This document shows positions 26,511 through 38,065 of a stretch of DNA of 53,370 bases, piece after piece; the stretch's first letter is position 1, and each line of letters opens with the position of its first letter. The stretch spans positions 1 through 53,370 of the forward strand of contig CALRGE010000012.1 of the NCBI GenBank assembly GCA_943357175.1, in the 5' to 3' direction. The notes under the pieces are model-generated. The model was not told the origin of the DNA. It saw only the letters and a program-made list of their open reading frames with translations, and ran no database searches. The DNA comes from Candidatus Peribacteria bacterium (GTDB lineage Bacteria; Patescibacteriota; Gracilibacteria; UBA1369; 2-02-FULL-48-14). The translations under genes and the position numbers were made by a program.

Positions 26511-27311
26511 TCAGAATTTTAATATAAAATGACGATCTAATCCACTGTAATCTTGTCTAAGTTCAAATTTTGCCTCTGGAAAGACAGAAAAGCACAAATC
26601 TTCGACTTGCTTGCCTTGCGAAAATCCAATCTCTCCCAAGATATATTTAAATCTTCCCCTCGCCTGCTGAAACATTTTTTCATATAGACGCAAGCCATCA
26701 TCACCTCCAAAAAGCGCCAAAGCCGGTTCATATTTTCTAACATTTTCAGCAAGAAAATCATTTGTAAGTTCACCGATATAAGGCAAATTCGCTACCAAAA
26801 CATCAAAATCACCCTCAACATTGCTCAACAAATCAGATTCAATCAACTTGATATCTAAATCATATTTATCAATATTTAGCCGAGCAACTTTCAAAGCTTC
26901 AGAACTCACATCAGTTGCAAGTATCTGAAAATCTGGACAAGTTTTCTTCAATGCAATCGAAATTGCGCCGCTCCCAGTGCCAATCTCTAAAACCCTCGCA
27001 CCCTCGCTAGCAATCTCCTTCACATGATCCACCAAAAGTTCAGTTTCTGGCCTAGGCACGAGCACATTTTCATTCACAAAAAGCGGAATCCCATAAAACT
27101 CTTTCTCTCCTGTTAAATAAGCAACAGGACAGCCATCCAAAATTTTCAGCCAAGCCTTCTGAATTTCTGCCATTTTCTCTATCGGGACCTCGAATTCTCC
27201 GTTACGCACAAAATCCAATCTCGACTTTTCCAAAAGCCAAGCAAGATAAACTTCCATCTCAGTCCTGAAACCTGCCTTCTGTGCTGACTGTAATAGTTTT
27301 GCAATTGTCAT
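26511..27311 (-). CDS. prmC: Release factor glutamine methyltransferase
   Basis: SAM-dependent enzyme that methylates the GGQ Gln of release factors. From MTIAKLLQ it has 266 residues. Motifs are [24 protein letters not shown], the SAM loop [14 protein letters not shown] and a C-terminal [10 protein letters not shown]. The substrate motif NPPY reads NLPY here (ANLPYIG). An upstream ATG at 27341 would begin inside the terminator hairpin of rpsU, so 27311 is preferred. The ATG directly follows the terminator T-run. Confidence 0.92.
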   Translation of the reverse strand: MTIAKLLQSAQKAGFRTEMEVYLAWLLEKSRLDFVRNGEFEVPIEKMAEIQKAWLKILDGCPVAYLTGEKEFYGIPLFVNENVLVPRPETELLVDHVKEIASEGARVLEIGTGSGAISIALKKTCPDFQILATDVSSEALKVARLNIDKYDLDIKLIESDLLSNVEGDFDVLVANLPYIGELTNDFLAENVRKYEPALALFGGDDGLRLYEKMFQQARGRFKYILGEIGFSQGKQVEDLCFSVFPEAKFELRQDYSGLDRHFILKF

Positions 27312-27312
27312 G

Positions 27313-27340
27313 AAAAAAAAGCCCCCGCTGAGCAGGGGCA
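27313..27340 (-). terminator. Terminator of rpsU abutting prmC
   Basis: Minus-strand GCCCCTGCTCAGCGGGGGC followed by TTTTTTTT and then C-ATG of prmC. No room is left for a prmC promoter after it, so prmC-prfA expression may depend on readthrough. Confidence 0.85.
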
Positions 27341-27345
27341 TATTT

Positions 27346-27564
27346 TTAGGAGTAAAATTTACTCTTTTCTTTCGCTTCTCTATATTTTTCTCTAAACATA
27401 GCAGCGATTCTAATTTCTCGTTTTGTTACTCTATCCTTTCTGTATCGAGAATCTTTAACAATTTGCCCGACACGGCTTCTTGTAAACCATTTCTTGAAAC
27501 GGTTCACTCTTTTTTCTGATGACTCCTTGTCATCCGGATTAACGTAAAAATTTGATTTCTTCAT
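27346..27564 (-). CDS. rpsU: Ribosomal protein bS21-like
   Basis: It has 72 residues, very basic. KRVNRFKKWFTRSRV then a Tyr/Arg/Lys-rich helix resembles bS21 (RRFKRK...EVRRREYYEKPSEKRRRK). A strong AGGAGG lies about 11 nt upstream, rare in this window. The terminator directly follows. bS21 is the best fit, but it is short and low in complexity. Confidence 0.62.
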   Translation of the reverse strand: MKKSNFYVNPDDKESSEKRVNRFKKWFTRSRVGQIVKDSRYRKDRVTKREIRIAAMFREKYREAKEKSKFYS

Positions 27565-27638
27565 ATCGACTTTAAACCTCCTTTTTCGTTATTAAATAAA
27601 GCTAGTTGAGTATAAATTGAAATAACCTGAAGTCAAGC

Positions 27639-27935
27639 TCAGTTAATCGCCCCGAAATCTTGAACATACTGCTCATATGCCGACATAATCATCTTATGAA
27701 CTGCAGGTGAGAAAGCAATCGCCTTTTTCCCCTTTCTCGTCACAATTCCACACTCATAGTCATCTTCATTCAAAACATCTTCAATAAAAACATAAGTATC
27801 TTTCTCGCCTTCGAGCTCTTCTAGCCTATATTCAAGGCCATCCCAAGCATAAGCAATTTTGCTCACAAGATAGACTAAGTCGGAAAATTGTCCGATCTCC
27901 ATCTCTCCATTTTCGAATTCAATTTCGATATTCAT
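27639..27935 (-). CDS. Small acidic protein of unknown function
   Basis: It has 98 residues, acidic (MNIEIEFENGEMEIGQFSDLV...), mixed alpha/beta, with no signal peptide or membrane span. No recognised family. It lies upstream of rpsU on the same strand with 74 nt between. Confidence 0.5.
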   Translation of the reverse strand: MNIEIEFENGEMEIGQFSDLVYLVSKIAYAWDGLEYRLEELEGEKDTYVFIEDVLNEDDYECGIVTRKGKKAIAFSPAVHKMIMSAYEQYVQDFGAIN

Positions 27936-28010
27936 ATGTTTTTACTTATCTATTAATAATAGCACATTTTAGGGTGAATTTCAAGGTTTTTAACCTGTTA
28001 ATAAAAATGG

Positions 28011-28547
28011 CTACAGATAGACCAAATCTCCATTTTCATCTAAATAATATTGCAACGAAGTATCATAAGAAGTGGCATTTGGAGTGAAAAGATAGCCTGC
28101 ATAGCCATATAGGGTTTCACAAGTATCATCAGTTATCAAAATATCCGCAATTGTATTGGATATACCAGGAACCACTCCTAAATTCGCAATAACCTGAAAA
28201 TCACCATTTTCGTACTGAATATTCGCAGTGGCAAAATCGATATCATTTATCGCACTTGCAATGTCCGTATCGTAAAATGAGTATGAATCATCAACATTTT
28301 TAACTGTGGTTACTGCGTAAATATCATCTCTAAATCCCTCAAAAATCTCCTTGAAAATTCCCACGTCGTTAATTGCTGAAACATCCAGAGGAAAAGCCGA
28401 AGGATCAACATTGTTATAAGAAATCACATCACCTGAAAGGTTCTCAACACAAGTTTCCTCGTGATAAGTTGGCGATTGAGCAGTAATTCCGTTATCCATC
28501 GTGCAAGCCGCCAAAGCCGCACTTAATAGAGTTGTAGATTGTTTCAT
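28011..28547 (-). CDS. Small putative lipoprotein A
   Basis: It has 178 residues with a very short signal peptide ending in lipobox LAAC (Cys at about 15). The body is acidic, with two Cys-containing segments (EETCVENL and DDTCETLYGYAG). No known family. Its layout (one Cys near the start, a Thr-Cys near the end, Tyr-rich tail) resembles the gene at 28754, so the two may be diverged paralogues. Confidence 0.55.
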   Translation of the reverse strand: MKQSTTLLSAALAACTMDNGITAQSPTYHEETCVENLSGDVISYNNVDPSAFPLDVSAINDVGIFKEIFEGFRDDIYAVTTVKNVDDSYSFYDTDIASAINDIDFATANIQYENGDFQVIANLGVVPGISNTIADILITDDTCETLYGYAGYLFTPNATSYDTSLQYYLDENGDLVYL

Positions 28548-28559
28548 ATCTTTTGGGTT

Positions 28560-28708
28560 AATGTATAAAACAATCTCACGCTAAACCCCAAAGCTGAATA
28601 AGTCCTGAATTATTCCTGCAATCGCTCAACAAAGTTGAGCAAAATTTACAGGTTAGAATTTACCGGCATCGGTAACTTTACAGGTCGCAGATGTACCGAA
28701 AGACTTAC
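28560..28708 (-). other. Hairpin-rich intergenic stretch
   Basis: Between the two lipoprotein genes lie GCTCAAC-AAA-GTTGAGC (near 28626) and TTACCG-GCAT-CGGTAA (near 28660), plus two copies of TTTACAGGT. No gene seen. The TTTACAGGT word also occurs near 19566. Confidence 0.5.
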
Positions 28709-28737
28709 AAAAAAAAGACCCCACAATGGAGGCCTTT
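28709..28737 (-). terminator. Terminator of lipoprotein B gene
   Basis: Minus-strand AAAGGCCTCC with GGGGTCTTT (9 bp with G-T pairs) followed by a T-run. Confidence 0.75.
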
Positions 28738-28753
28738 TAGAGTTTTCTAGAAA

Positions 28754-29317
28754 TTATTCTTCTGAAACAACTTGATAAAATGGTTTTTCATCATCTTCAC
28801 CTCTTTGATCTTCAATATAGTAATTAAAAACATCTCCATTTTTATTATAATTCATAGTACAAGTAGGATCTGTAGCTAAAACATCAATTCGAGTCATATC
28901 TAAAGAGGGAGCAATGAAATCAAAAGTTACAAAAAGCTCATCAGAAGAATCTGAAGTAGTAGCATTACCAAATTCCTGCTCAACAATTCCTGTAACTGTT
29001 GAAGCAATATCAAGGGTATTTGTCTCCTCATCAAGGTTGCCAATTGCTGCAAGGACAACTACATCAACACCCTCTCTAAGCAATTTTAATTCATCGTGAA
29101 ACTCACCATCTGAATACATATAAGCATCATTTCTGTCAGGATTTGAAACTACATCAGTCTGATCTTCTGCATCTCTTGTACGAGTAGTTAAATTTTTGAA
29201 ACATTGTGTAGCAGAAATATCAGAGTTTAAATCATGTCCAACGTCAATTCTGCCTTCAGCACAACCAGCCTCTAAAGCCATTCCTAGTATTAACCCTCCT
29301 GTAGATAAATTTTTCAT
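28754..29317 (-). CDS. Small putative lipoprotein B
   Basis: It has 187 residues, with signal peptide MKNLSTGGLILGMALEAGC and lipobox EAGC (Cys about 19). The body is acidic; a Cys in QCFKNLTTRT and another in PTCTMNYNK resemble the Cys pair of the gene downstream. Secreted or membrane-anchored; function unknown. The gap to gyrB (29318-29452) holds nothing recognisable. Confidence 0.55.
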   Translation of the reverse strand: MKNLSTGGLILGMALEAGCAEGRIDVGHDLNSDISATQCFKNLTTRTRDAEDQTDVVSNPDRNDAYMYSDGEFHDELKLLREGVDVVVLAAIGNLDEETNTLDIASTVTGIVEQEFGNATTSDSSDELFVTFDFIAPSLDMTRIDVLATDPTCTMNYNKNGDVFNYYIEDQRGEDDEKPFYQVVSEE

Positions 29318-29452
29318 ATGATTATTTTGTTAATCGTTAAAACAGCGAAATAATACAGCGAATTGATTATTTGTCAAGTAAATCATCTAAAATACGGTTT
29401 TACAGGAAATAAACGTAAGCCAAAAGCACCTAACTCTAACACTTACAAAACA

Positions 29453-31381
<1,929 letters not shown>

Positions 31382-31407
31382 TTAGCAGACCCACATTTTA
31401 ATGTCAC

Positions 31408-33618
31408 TTAGATTTTTGATAAAGCAGCGTATGTTGCCTCCAAAGCAGATTCAAGCGATTCTAAATCTAAATTCGGTAGTGTTTGTGGTGAACCGTTATA
31501 ATACCAAACAATTTCTGATGCTTCGTTCGATTTAGCATCATATGTACCTGAAATTGAAATATTTTCAGCACCTGCAATACCATCAAATGTGAAAAGATTC
31601 TTCTCAAGATCAACTAATTTAAATGTGAATTTTGAGCTATCAAAACCAGCCGCATCAAATTGAGATTCTGCATAGCTCAATGCAACTTCTTCAACTGAAG
31701 TATTCGAATCCTGCGTCACTGGAACTGTTTCTAAATCAGCAACCTCAACAAGTGCAGTCGCATTTTTCACAACATCTCTGAATTTCTCAACAGCTAGACC
31801 CGTAGAAAACTTCAAATCTCCAACTGTGACATCATATAAAATCTTAGTCTCTCTATCATATTTTCCAAGGAACTCTTTGCCTGAAACCCTTCCGCCATGA
31901 ACTTCAAATAGTCTATTTGCGGCATCTCCCAAGCTCGATAGCTCTGCATATTGAATACCGTTAGAAGAGAAATCATCCTCAACCTCAAGTGTTGCCTTCT
32001 CTAAAGATACGACTTCAATATCTTCCACTTTTCCACTCCTCAAACTTTGAAGGTAAGCATTTAACTGATCCAAATCTACTGATTTTTGCTTAAAAGCGGC
32101 TAGGCCTTCTGTGAAATCTGTATAAGAAGAAAATTCTGGTGAAGAAATAAAAGCCAAAGATGTATCGTAATCCACAAGTTTAGTTTCAAAATATGACTTC
32201 ACAGCAACCTGAGCTGAAATTGCATTTAAATAATCTTCAGCATCACTCAAAAGTTGAGCGGCAACTTTTCCACCTGTATCCACGGAAACCTTTTTTTGTT
32301 GAACAAAATTGAATAGATTATCTAAAAATCTTATTTTACTCTGAACAAATGCAAGTTTTTCCTCATCTAAATCTTGATAAGAACTCGCCAAAGCCAAAAT
32401 AGAAGTTTCAACTTCCTTTAAAAGTTTCACCGAATCGGCAGTATAAAAAATTGAATTACTTCTCAAAAGGAGTTCAGTTAGAACATATCTTCTGCTTAAC
32501 TCAGCTAATCCCGGAGCAGCAGTAAATGTTGAGTTAGCTAAGCTCTCTTCGAATGATTTTTTATAATCCTGAAATGTTTGCGAAGCATCAACATTATCTG
32601 ATTTCTGTAAGAGACTCTCAATTTCGTTAAACTTTTCATAAATAGAATTTTCATCAACCGCAGATTTCAAATTATAAAGACTAGTACCTGGCAAAACAAA
32701 AAACATATCAGAATTAATTTTAGCTTTTTCTTCTATAGCTATGTCTGTAGCAAGCCATTTTTGAAGCCAAATTTCAGAAACATCAATTTTAGATGCTAAA
32801 TCATTAGCAAGTGCATAATTCAAATAATTTTCCTGCTCCGATTTTTCTAATCTTTCCTGAGCATAAGGCAAAAATGTAAGTAATTTTCTACCCTGAGCCA
32901 AATAAGAATTAATATTTGAAGAAAATCCATCTAAGCCCGGACCCAAATCAATATTTGAATTCAAACTGTTCATATAATCATTTGCTGCCTTTTCATATGC
33001 GGTTTCAATTCCCACCAATTCATTCTGAATATCCGCAGAAAATTCTGTATTTTTAAACTCAAATAACTGGAATTCTTTCAAAAGTTTAGTCAGTCGTAAT
33101 TTAGCTATCGATGCTCCAACTTTAGATTTTTGAATTTCAGTTCTATAATTTTTAGGAACATAGAAAGAGTTAAGATCTTTTGAATCTGCCAAAAGAGTTA
33201 AAAGAACAGGATGATCAATGCTGTAAACTTTCAGAGATGTATCAGAAACGGCAAGATATGTTATTGAATTTTTCAGATCTACTTTCGCAAATCCTGATGA
33301 AACAGTAGCGTCAAGATCACCAGCTAAAGTCGCAGCTATAATTCCACCTTTTTTTAAATCAAAATCAAAGTGATTGTTAATGTCATCAAATTTCACATCG
33401 AGCTCAGAGCCTGGCAAAATTACAATTTGGTCACGATTATTTAAACTAACATAGGCCTTTTCTTCAGCCTTAATTGTACCTTCAAAAACAAAATTTTCAC
33501 TCTGACTCCAGTCCGACTCAACAGTTTTTGCATGGGTGTAAGCCAAAAATGACCATACGGCAGTTACCGCAGAAATTGCCACCACAATTACAAGATTTAT
33601 AAGTTCCGCTTTTTTCAT
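31408..33618 (-). CDS. Membrane-anchored extracytoplasmic protein with FecR-like domain
   Basis: It has 736 residues, with one N-terminal transmembrane segment (about 6-28), the rest probably outside. Residues about 60-150 (NRDQIVILPGSELDVKFDD...GGIIAATL...AKVDLKNSITYLAVSDTSLKVYS) resemble a FecR beta domain. A long helical region follows (about 170-560), then a beta-rich C-terminal third. No catalytic motif. It is convergent with nothing and divergent from the S41 protease, with a 101-nt gap. Confidence 0.6.
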   Translation of the reverse strand: MKKAELINLVIVVAISAVTAVWSFLAYTHAKTVESDWSQSENFVFEGTIKAEEKAYVSLNNRDQIVILPGSELDVKFDDINNHFDFDLKKGGIIAATLAGDLDATVSSGFAKVDLKNSITYLAVSDTSLKVYSIDHPVLLTLLADSKDLNSFYVPKNYRTEIQKSKVGASIAKLRLTKLLKEFQLFEFKNTEFSADIQNELVGIETAYEKAANDYMNSLNSNIDLGPGLDGFSSNINSYLAQGRKLLTFLPYAQERLEKSEQENYLNYALANDLASKIDVSEIWLQKWLATDIAIEEKAKINSDMFFVLPGTSLYNLKSAVDENSIYEKFNEIESLLQKSDNVDASQTFQDYKKSFEESLANSTFTAAPGLAELSRRYVLTELLLRSNSIFYTADSVKLLKEVETSILALASSYQDLDEEKLAFVQSKIRFLDNLFNFVQQKKVSVDTGGKVAAQLLSDAEDYLNAISAQVAVKSYFETKLVDYDTSLAFISSPEFSSYTDFTEGLAAFKQKSVDLDQLNAYLQSLRSGKVEDIEVVSLEKATLEVEDDFSSNGIQYAELSSLGDAANRLFEVHGGRVSGKEFLGKYDRETKILYDVTVGDLKFSTGLAVEKFRDVVKNATALVEVADLETVPVTQDSNTSVEEVALSYAESQFDAAGFDSSKFTFKLVDLEKNLFTFDGIAGAENISISGTYDAKSNEASEIVWYYNGSPQTLPNLDLESLESALEATYAALSKI

Positions 33619-33719
33619 GTTTTATTTATGTTTCAATCTGTATATTATACCAGATTTAGAGGCTTTTTAAAAGAGAGAAAAATGGATTTTTCAGATTTTT
33701 CGAGGAAAATGCTAAGGCT

Positions 33720-35411
33720 ATGAAAATTCAAGAAAAATTTATCGTTTTAGGTCTACTATTTTTTGCTTCAACGCAAGCGGCTTTTGCGTCATATTCAGAT
33801 ATAAATGAGCAAAGTACATATTACCGTTCTGTAAGTTACCTTGAACTACAAGGCGCAACAGATAACAGCAATTCATTCCGGCCAGATGACTTAATTAATA
33901 AAGCTGAGCTTTTCAAAATTCTATTCAAAATTTTCGCTGAAACACCACAAGCTTTAGATCCTAGATCTCAATTCACAGATGTAAATAAATCGGATTGGTA
34001 TGCCGGTTACGCACAACTCGCGGTGAAATACGGAATTATTGATAAATCAGAAAAAGAATTTGCCGCCTCTACTGCTGTGAGCAAAGTAGATGCAATGGAC
34101 TACCTATATAAGATATATGGAATTTCCGCTGCACGACTAACAAGAGATGAAAAAGAAAATCTCTTTAAAGATGTTTCAGCCGACCATCCATATAATACCT
34201 TCATCAAAAAAGCCGTAGATTTAGAAATAATCGAAAGTTCAACTGCAAAGAAATTTGAACCATACAAAAAAATTACTCGTGGTGAATTTGCAGATCTACT
34301 TTTCAAGTTTGATCAGTGGTACACGAACGAAAGTGGCGGTAAAATACAAACAATATCAAGTATTCACAAAGCCGATATTCTCGCAAGCATTTGGGACAAA
34401 ATTTTAGGCAGTTTCTATTTAAAAGACGGCGAAAAAATTGATGAAGAAGCACTTTATCAAGCCGCAATTAAAGGAATGGTTGCAAGTTTAAACGATCCTT
34501 ATTCCACATTTTTATCAGGCAACAGTTCTACCGAATTAACAGATACGCTTTCAGGTGATTTTGAAGGAATCGGAGTTTACCTAATGGAAGATGAAATAAC
34601 AAAAAAAATACATATTACAGATTTTGTTCCGGGTACAAACGCAAGCGAAGTTGGATTACTCGTGGGAGATCAAATTGAAGAAGTAAATGATGAAGATATC
34701 GCAGGTCTAAGCTATGCCGAAATCGTGAAAAAAATTAAAGGCCCAGCGGGCACAACTGTAAAATTAAAAGTACGTCGTGGCACTCAAAGTTTCACTTATG
34801 AGGTACAAAGACGTGCACTAAAACTCGTTCTTCAAACTGGAAAAATCATTTACGACGACGTTTGGTACATCGATATAAATCTTTTCACAGATGTTAGTTA
34901 TGTTGATGTAAACATAATTATGAAAGATCTCGCCTCTCAGGTGGCAAATCCTAAAGCAATTGTAATCGATCTTCGCAGTAACTCCGGCGGTTACCTCAAC
35001 TCTGCAATTTCAATTGCTGGCCATTTTATTCCAAATAATCAAACAATCGTACAACTCGATTACGGTAGTTTCATTGAAGAAATTCAAAATGGCGGAAGTG
35101 GCGAATATGTTGACATACCTCTTTATGTTTTAATCGACAAATACTCTGCCTCAGCCTCTGAAATTCTTGCCGCAGCGCTCAACGAAGCCGCAGATGCCGT
35201 CTTGATTGGTCAAAAATCTTTTGGAAAAGGCACAGCCCAACAAATCAATCAATATTGGGACGGCTCAATCTTAAAACTCACAATCGCCCAATGGCTCACT
35301 CCAGACGGCAACACAATCCAAGGTTTCGGCCTCGAACCAGACATAAAAATCACACAATCCAGCAAAACAGTAGATTTGTGGATGGTGGAAGTGGAGAGGT
35401 TGTTGAAGTAA
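33720..35411 (+). CDS. SLH-anchored S41 (C-terminal processing) protease
   Basis: It has 563 residues. A signal peptide ending AAFA (about 1-23) is followed by three SLH domains (about 24-80, 85-140 and 145-200; SFRPDDLINKAELFKILFKIF, KKITRGEFADLLFKF). Then comes a CTP core: PDZ (GIGVYLMEDEITKKIHI...VGDQIEEVNDEDI, about 280-360) and the protease with DLRSNSGGYLNSA, YSASASEI (Ser) and SFGKGTAQ (Lys). It would cleave exported proteins at the cell surface, held by the SLH domains. Its stop adjoins the stop of the convergent VirB4-like gene. Confidence 0.93.
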   Translation: MKIQEKFIVLGLLFFASTQAAFASYSDINEQSTYYRSVSYLELQGATDNSNSFRPDDLINKAELFKILFKIFAETPQALDPRSQFTDVNKSDWYAGYAQLAVKYGIIDKSEKEFAASTAVSKVDAMDYLYKIYGISAARLTRDEKENLFKDVSADHPYNTFIKKAVDLEIIESSTAKKFEPYKKITRGEFADLLFKFDQWYTNESGGKIQTISSIHKADILASIWDKILGSFYLKDGEKIDEEALYQAAIKGMVASLNDPYSTFLSGNSSTELTDTLSGDFEGIGVYLMEDEITKKIHITDFVPGTNASEVGLLVGDQIEEVNDEDIAGLSYAEIVKKIKGPAGTTVKLKVRRGTQSFTYEVQRRALKLVLQTGKIIYDDVWYIDINLFTDVSYVDVNIIMKDLASQVANPKAIVIDLRSNSGGYLNSAISIAGHFIPNNQTIVQLDYGSFIEEIQNGGSGEYVDIPLYVLIDKYSASASEILAAALNEAADAVLIGQKSFGKGTAQQINQYWDGSILKLTIAQWLTPDGNTIQGFGLEPDIKITQSSKTVDLWMVEVERLLK

Positions 35412-37871
35412 TTATTTTTTCTCCTCAAACACCACAGGCACATTTTGTACCGCAGGAGTTTCTGGTGCTTTCACCTCAGCAGGTTTAGGATCAACAACTA
35501 CTGGAGTGACTGGCGCTGTAACTTGAACAACAGGAGTAGGAATTATAGCTGGTTCAGGTGTTACAACCGGAACTGGAGCTGGAATCACAACTGGTTCAAC
35601 AACTGCCGTCGACGGCACAATTACCACAGGTGCTACAGTTTCAATCGCGGGCACCGCTGCCACAATTGGCGTCACCGCGACTTCTGCAACAGGTTGAGCC
35701 AAAACCGCATCAGAATTTTCAGTGAAACCTTTTGCGAGTTCTTCCTCTTCTTTACTTTGTTCGGAAATTCCCAAGACAGGTGCGACAACTGGGGCCAGAG
35801 CCGGAGCAGCTTCAACTACTGGAGCTGCTAATGGCTCCACTTTCGCTTGAGTAGGCTCAGTTTCTGTACTAGTTTCAAATTCTTGATTAACCGCAGATTG
35901 GGCCAAAAGTTCTTCAGGATTAGTAGTAACAATTTTATCTTCGCTGAATGAAGCGATAACCTGAATTGCAACGTGTTTAAGACCGGCAAAGAATAGACCT
36001 TGTCCGACTCCGGAATTCAAAAGCATGTATTTTTCACCCTCGGTAAGATTGAAAATTTTCGTCAACGGTTCAATAGATGAAGGCGATTGTTTAAGCAAAA
36101 CCTGCATCGACGAGTTGGTAATAATCGGTTTTCCGTATTCCGACTTAACGAAATCCTCAACGTCCTGAGTAATCGTCGTCACTCCCAAATAATATTTTCG
36201 GGCTCGCTTCACCAATCCAAACAAAAACTTCGCGGAATCTTCATGCTGCATCAAAGACCATGCCTCATCAATAACCAAAAGTCGTTTTTTTAAGGTAGAT
36301 CGAACACGATTCCAAATGTAATTCAAAATAATATACATCGCAATTGGTCGAAGTTCATCCTCCAAATCACGCACTGAGAAAACCATCAAACCAGTATCCA
36401 AAGTAACGTTCGTTTCTTTATTAAATACACCTGAATAAGTTCCTGTCACAAACTTAGAAATTCTCTGAGACATATCTGCAGCGCCATCCATTGATGAAAG
36501 TACAGAATAAAAATCCTCCATCGTCGGCACCTTAAATGTCGACGGATCAATCACATCCATAGTGATACCCTTTGTTGAATATGTATCAATCAGCGCTTTA
36601 TCCAAAATTCCTTCTTCTTGCGCGCTCATTGTTCCAAGCATCAATCTCATTAAACCCGTTAAATTTATTACCGAACTTCGCAAAAGATCACCAGGTTTGA
36701 TTTCCTCTCCCTCAAGCGGAGTTGGCAAATCAAATGGATTAATACGTCTGTCAGAATTCAAAGATACATTCAAATAAGTTCCACCCACAGTTTCACAAAG
36801 CGGCTTATATTCATTTTCCGGATCGATAACAATCACATCTGTTCCAAGCATCAAATAACGCAAAATTTCCAATTTGATTGTGTAAGATTTACCAGCTCCG
36901 GACTTAGCAAACACTACAGAATTCGCATTTTCCAAACTGAATCGATCAAAAATAATCAAAGATTCATTATGCCTATTCAAACCATATAAAATTCCGTCGT
37001 TTGAAGTAAGTTCAGAAGAAATAAATGGAAAAGTTGTGGAAAGTGGTGAAGTATTCATATTTCGCATTGTCTCAAGCTCGTCCAAACAAATTGGAATCGT
37101 GGAATTGAATCCGCGCTCCATCTGTAAATCTGCCTTTTTCGAAAGCACCAATTTACCTGCAAGCAAACTTTCCAACTGCTTCGTGATCTTCTTCAATTCA
37201 TCTAAAGTTTTTGTGTAAACCGTAAAATAAAGACCGAACTGGAAAAATTTCTCTTGGCCTCTTTGCAGATCAGTTCTTAAAGATTCCGCATCTTCCAAAG
37301 CAGTTTCTAAAACCGGATCACGCACATTGCCCTTCTCTGTTGAGATTCTAATTGACGACTGAATTTGCGCTACTTTTGTTCGCAAAACTTTCATGATCGC
37401 CTCTGAAGAAATCGGGTAAACGAATTGAGAGATATCCATTGTCACATCATAATTCACAATCGGTGAAAGCCAGTTTGTGTCGATGTAACGAGGATACGTA
37501 TAAACAAAATAAGTCTGACAAAACATTCCGTCGATCTTGATGTGGTCATAATTTACCTCAAAAGACGATGGCGCAATCAAATCTCGAATTGATGCAATTC
37601 CCTCTTGAAACAGTTTTTCTGCTTCCAAAACCTTCTTTCTTTCCGCAGCTTCAACAGTTTTCGTATCTACTTTCGAAGCAGCCGAAGCTGCCTTCCCTTT
37701 CGCTTCCACAGAAATATCTGACTTCGCTTTCGACTCCAAAATCGCAGCAACTTGATCTTTTGCCGGTGGCAAAGTTCCTGCTGGAGCGCTTACCGCAGCC
37801 GTTTGTGGCGGCATAGCCGGACTTCCCGCCATCGTGGCATTTATCGGTGCTGTTGTTTTATCGTCTGCCAT
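35412..37871 (-). CDS. VirB4/TraC-like ATPase with Pro/Ala/Val-rich tail
   Basis: It has 819 residues. Walker A VFAKSGAGKSYTIKLE is near residue 324 and Walker B LLVIDEAWSLMQ near 534. IDPENEYKPLCETVGGTYLNV and TITQDVEDFVKSEYGKPIITNSS are typical of VirB4 T4SS/conjugation ATPases. A Cys-free, Ala/Ser-rich N-terminal extension of about 85 residues and a C-terminal tail of about 160 residues made of PVV, APV and PEP units flank the ATPase. No other T4SS gene lies in the window. In CPR such VirB4-like proteins accompany type IV pilus/DNA transfer loci; its role here is inferred. Confidence 0.85.
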   Translation of the reverse strand: MADDKTTAPINATMAGSPAMPPQTAAVSAPAGTLPPAKDQVAAILESKAKSDISVEAKGKAASAASKVDTKTVEAAERKKVLEAEKLFQEGIASIRDLIAPSSFEVNYDHIKIDGMFCQTYFVYTYPRYIDTNWLSPIVNYDVTMDISQFVYPISSEAIMKVLRTKVAQIQSSIRISTEKGNVRDPVLETALEDAESLRTDLQRGQEKFFQFGLYFTVYTKTLDELKKITKQLESLLAGKLVLSKKADLQMERGFNSTIPICLDELETMRNMNTSPLSTTFPFISSELTSNDGILYGLNRHNESLIIFDRFSLENANSVVFAKSGAGKSYTIKLEILRYLMLGTDVIVIDPENEYKPLCETVGGTYLNVSLNSDRRINPFDLPTPLEGEEIKPGDLLRSSVINLTGLMRLMLGTMSAQEEGILDKALIDTYSTKGITMDVIDPSTFKVPTMEDFYSVLSSMDGAADMSQRISKFVTGTYSGVFNKETNVTLDTGLMVFSVRDLEDELRPIAMYIILNYIWNRVRSTLKKRLLVIDEAWSLMQHEDSAKFLFGLVKRARKYYLGVTTITQDVEDFVKSEYGKPIITNSSMQVLLKQSPSSIEPLTKIFNLTEGEKYMLLNSGVGQGLFFAGLKHVAIQVIASFSEDKIVTTNPEELLAQSAVNQEFETSTETEPTQAKVEPLAAPVVEAAPALAPVVAPVLGISEQSKEEEELAKGFTENSDAVLAQPVAEVAVTPIVAAVPAIETVAPVVIVPSTAVVEPVVIPAPVPVVTPEPAIIPTPVVQVTAPVTPVVVDPKPAEVKAPETPAVQNVPVVFEEKK

Positions 37872-38008
37872 AGGTTTTGATATTCATATTATTATATCAG
37901 AAAACCCACTTAGCAACAAGTAGAGTTACAGGTGTGTTGACAGGAAGATGATGTGGGTGCTGATTATTACTTTGTTTGACATCCGATGTAATCGCCGAGT
38001 ATACCTAC

Positions 38009-38037
38009 TTGACAAAATTACTTTTTTATCTTAATGT
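38009..38037 (+). promoter_or_regulatory. Promoter of the 146-residue gene
   Basis: TTGACA (38009-38014), 17 nt, TAATGT (38032-38037); the -10 is identical to that of the trp promoter. Start ATG follows at 38066. Confidence 0.7.
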
Positions 38038-38065
38038 GCAATCACTAACCATTTTATTTTACTTT

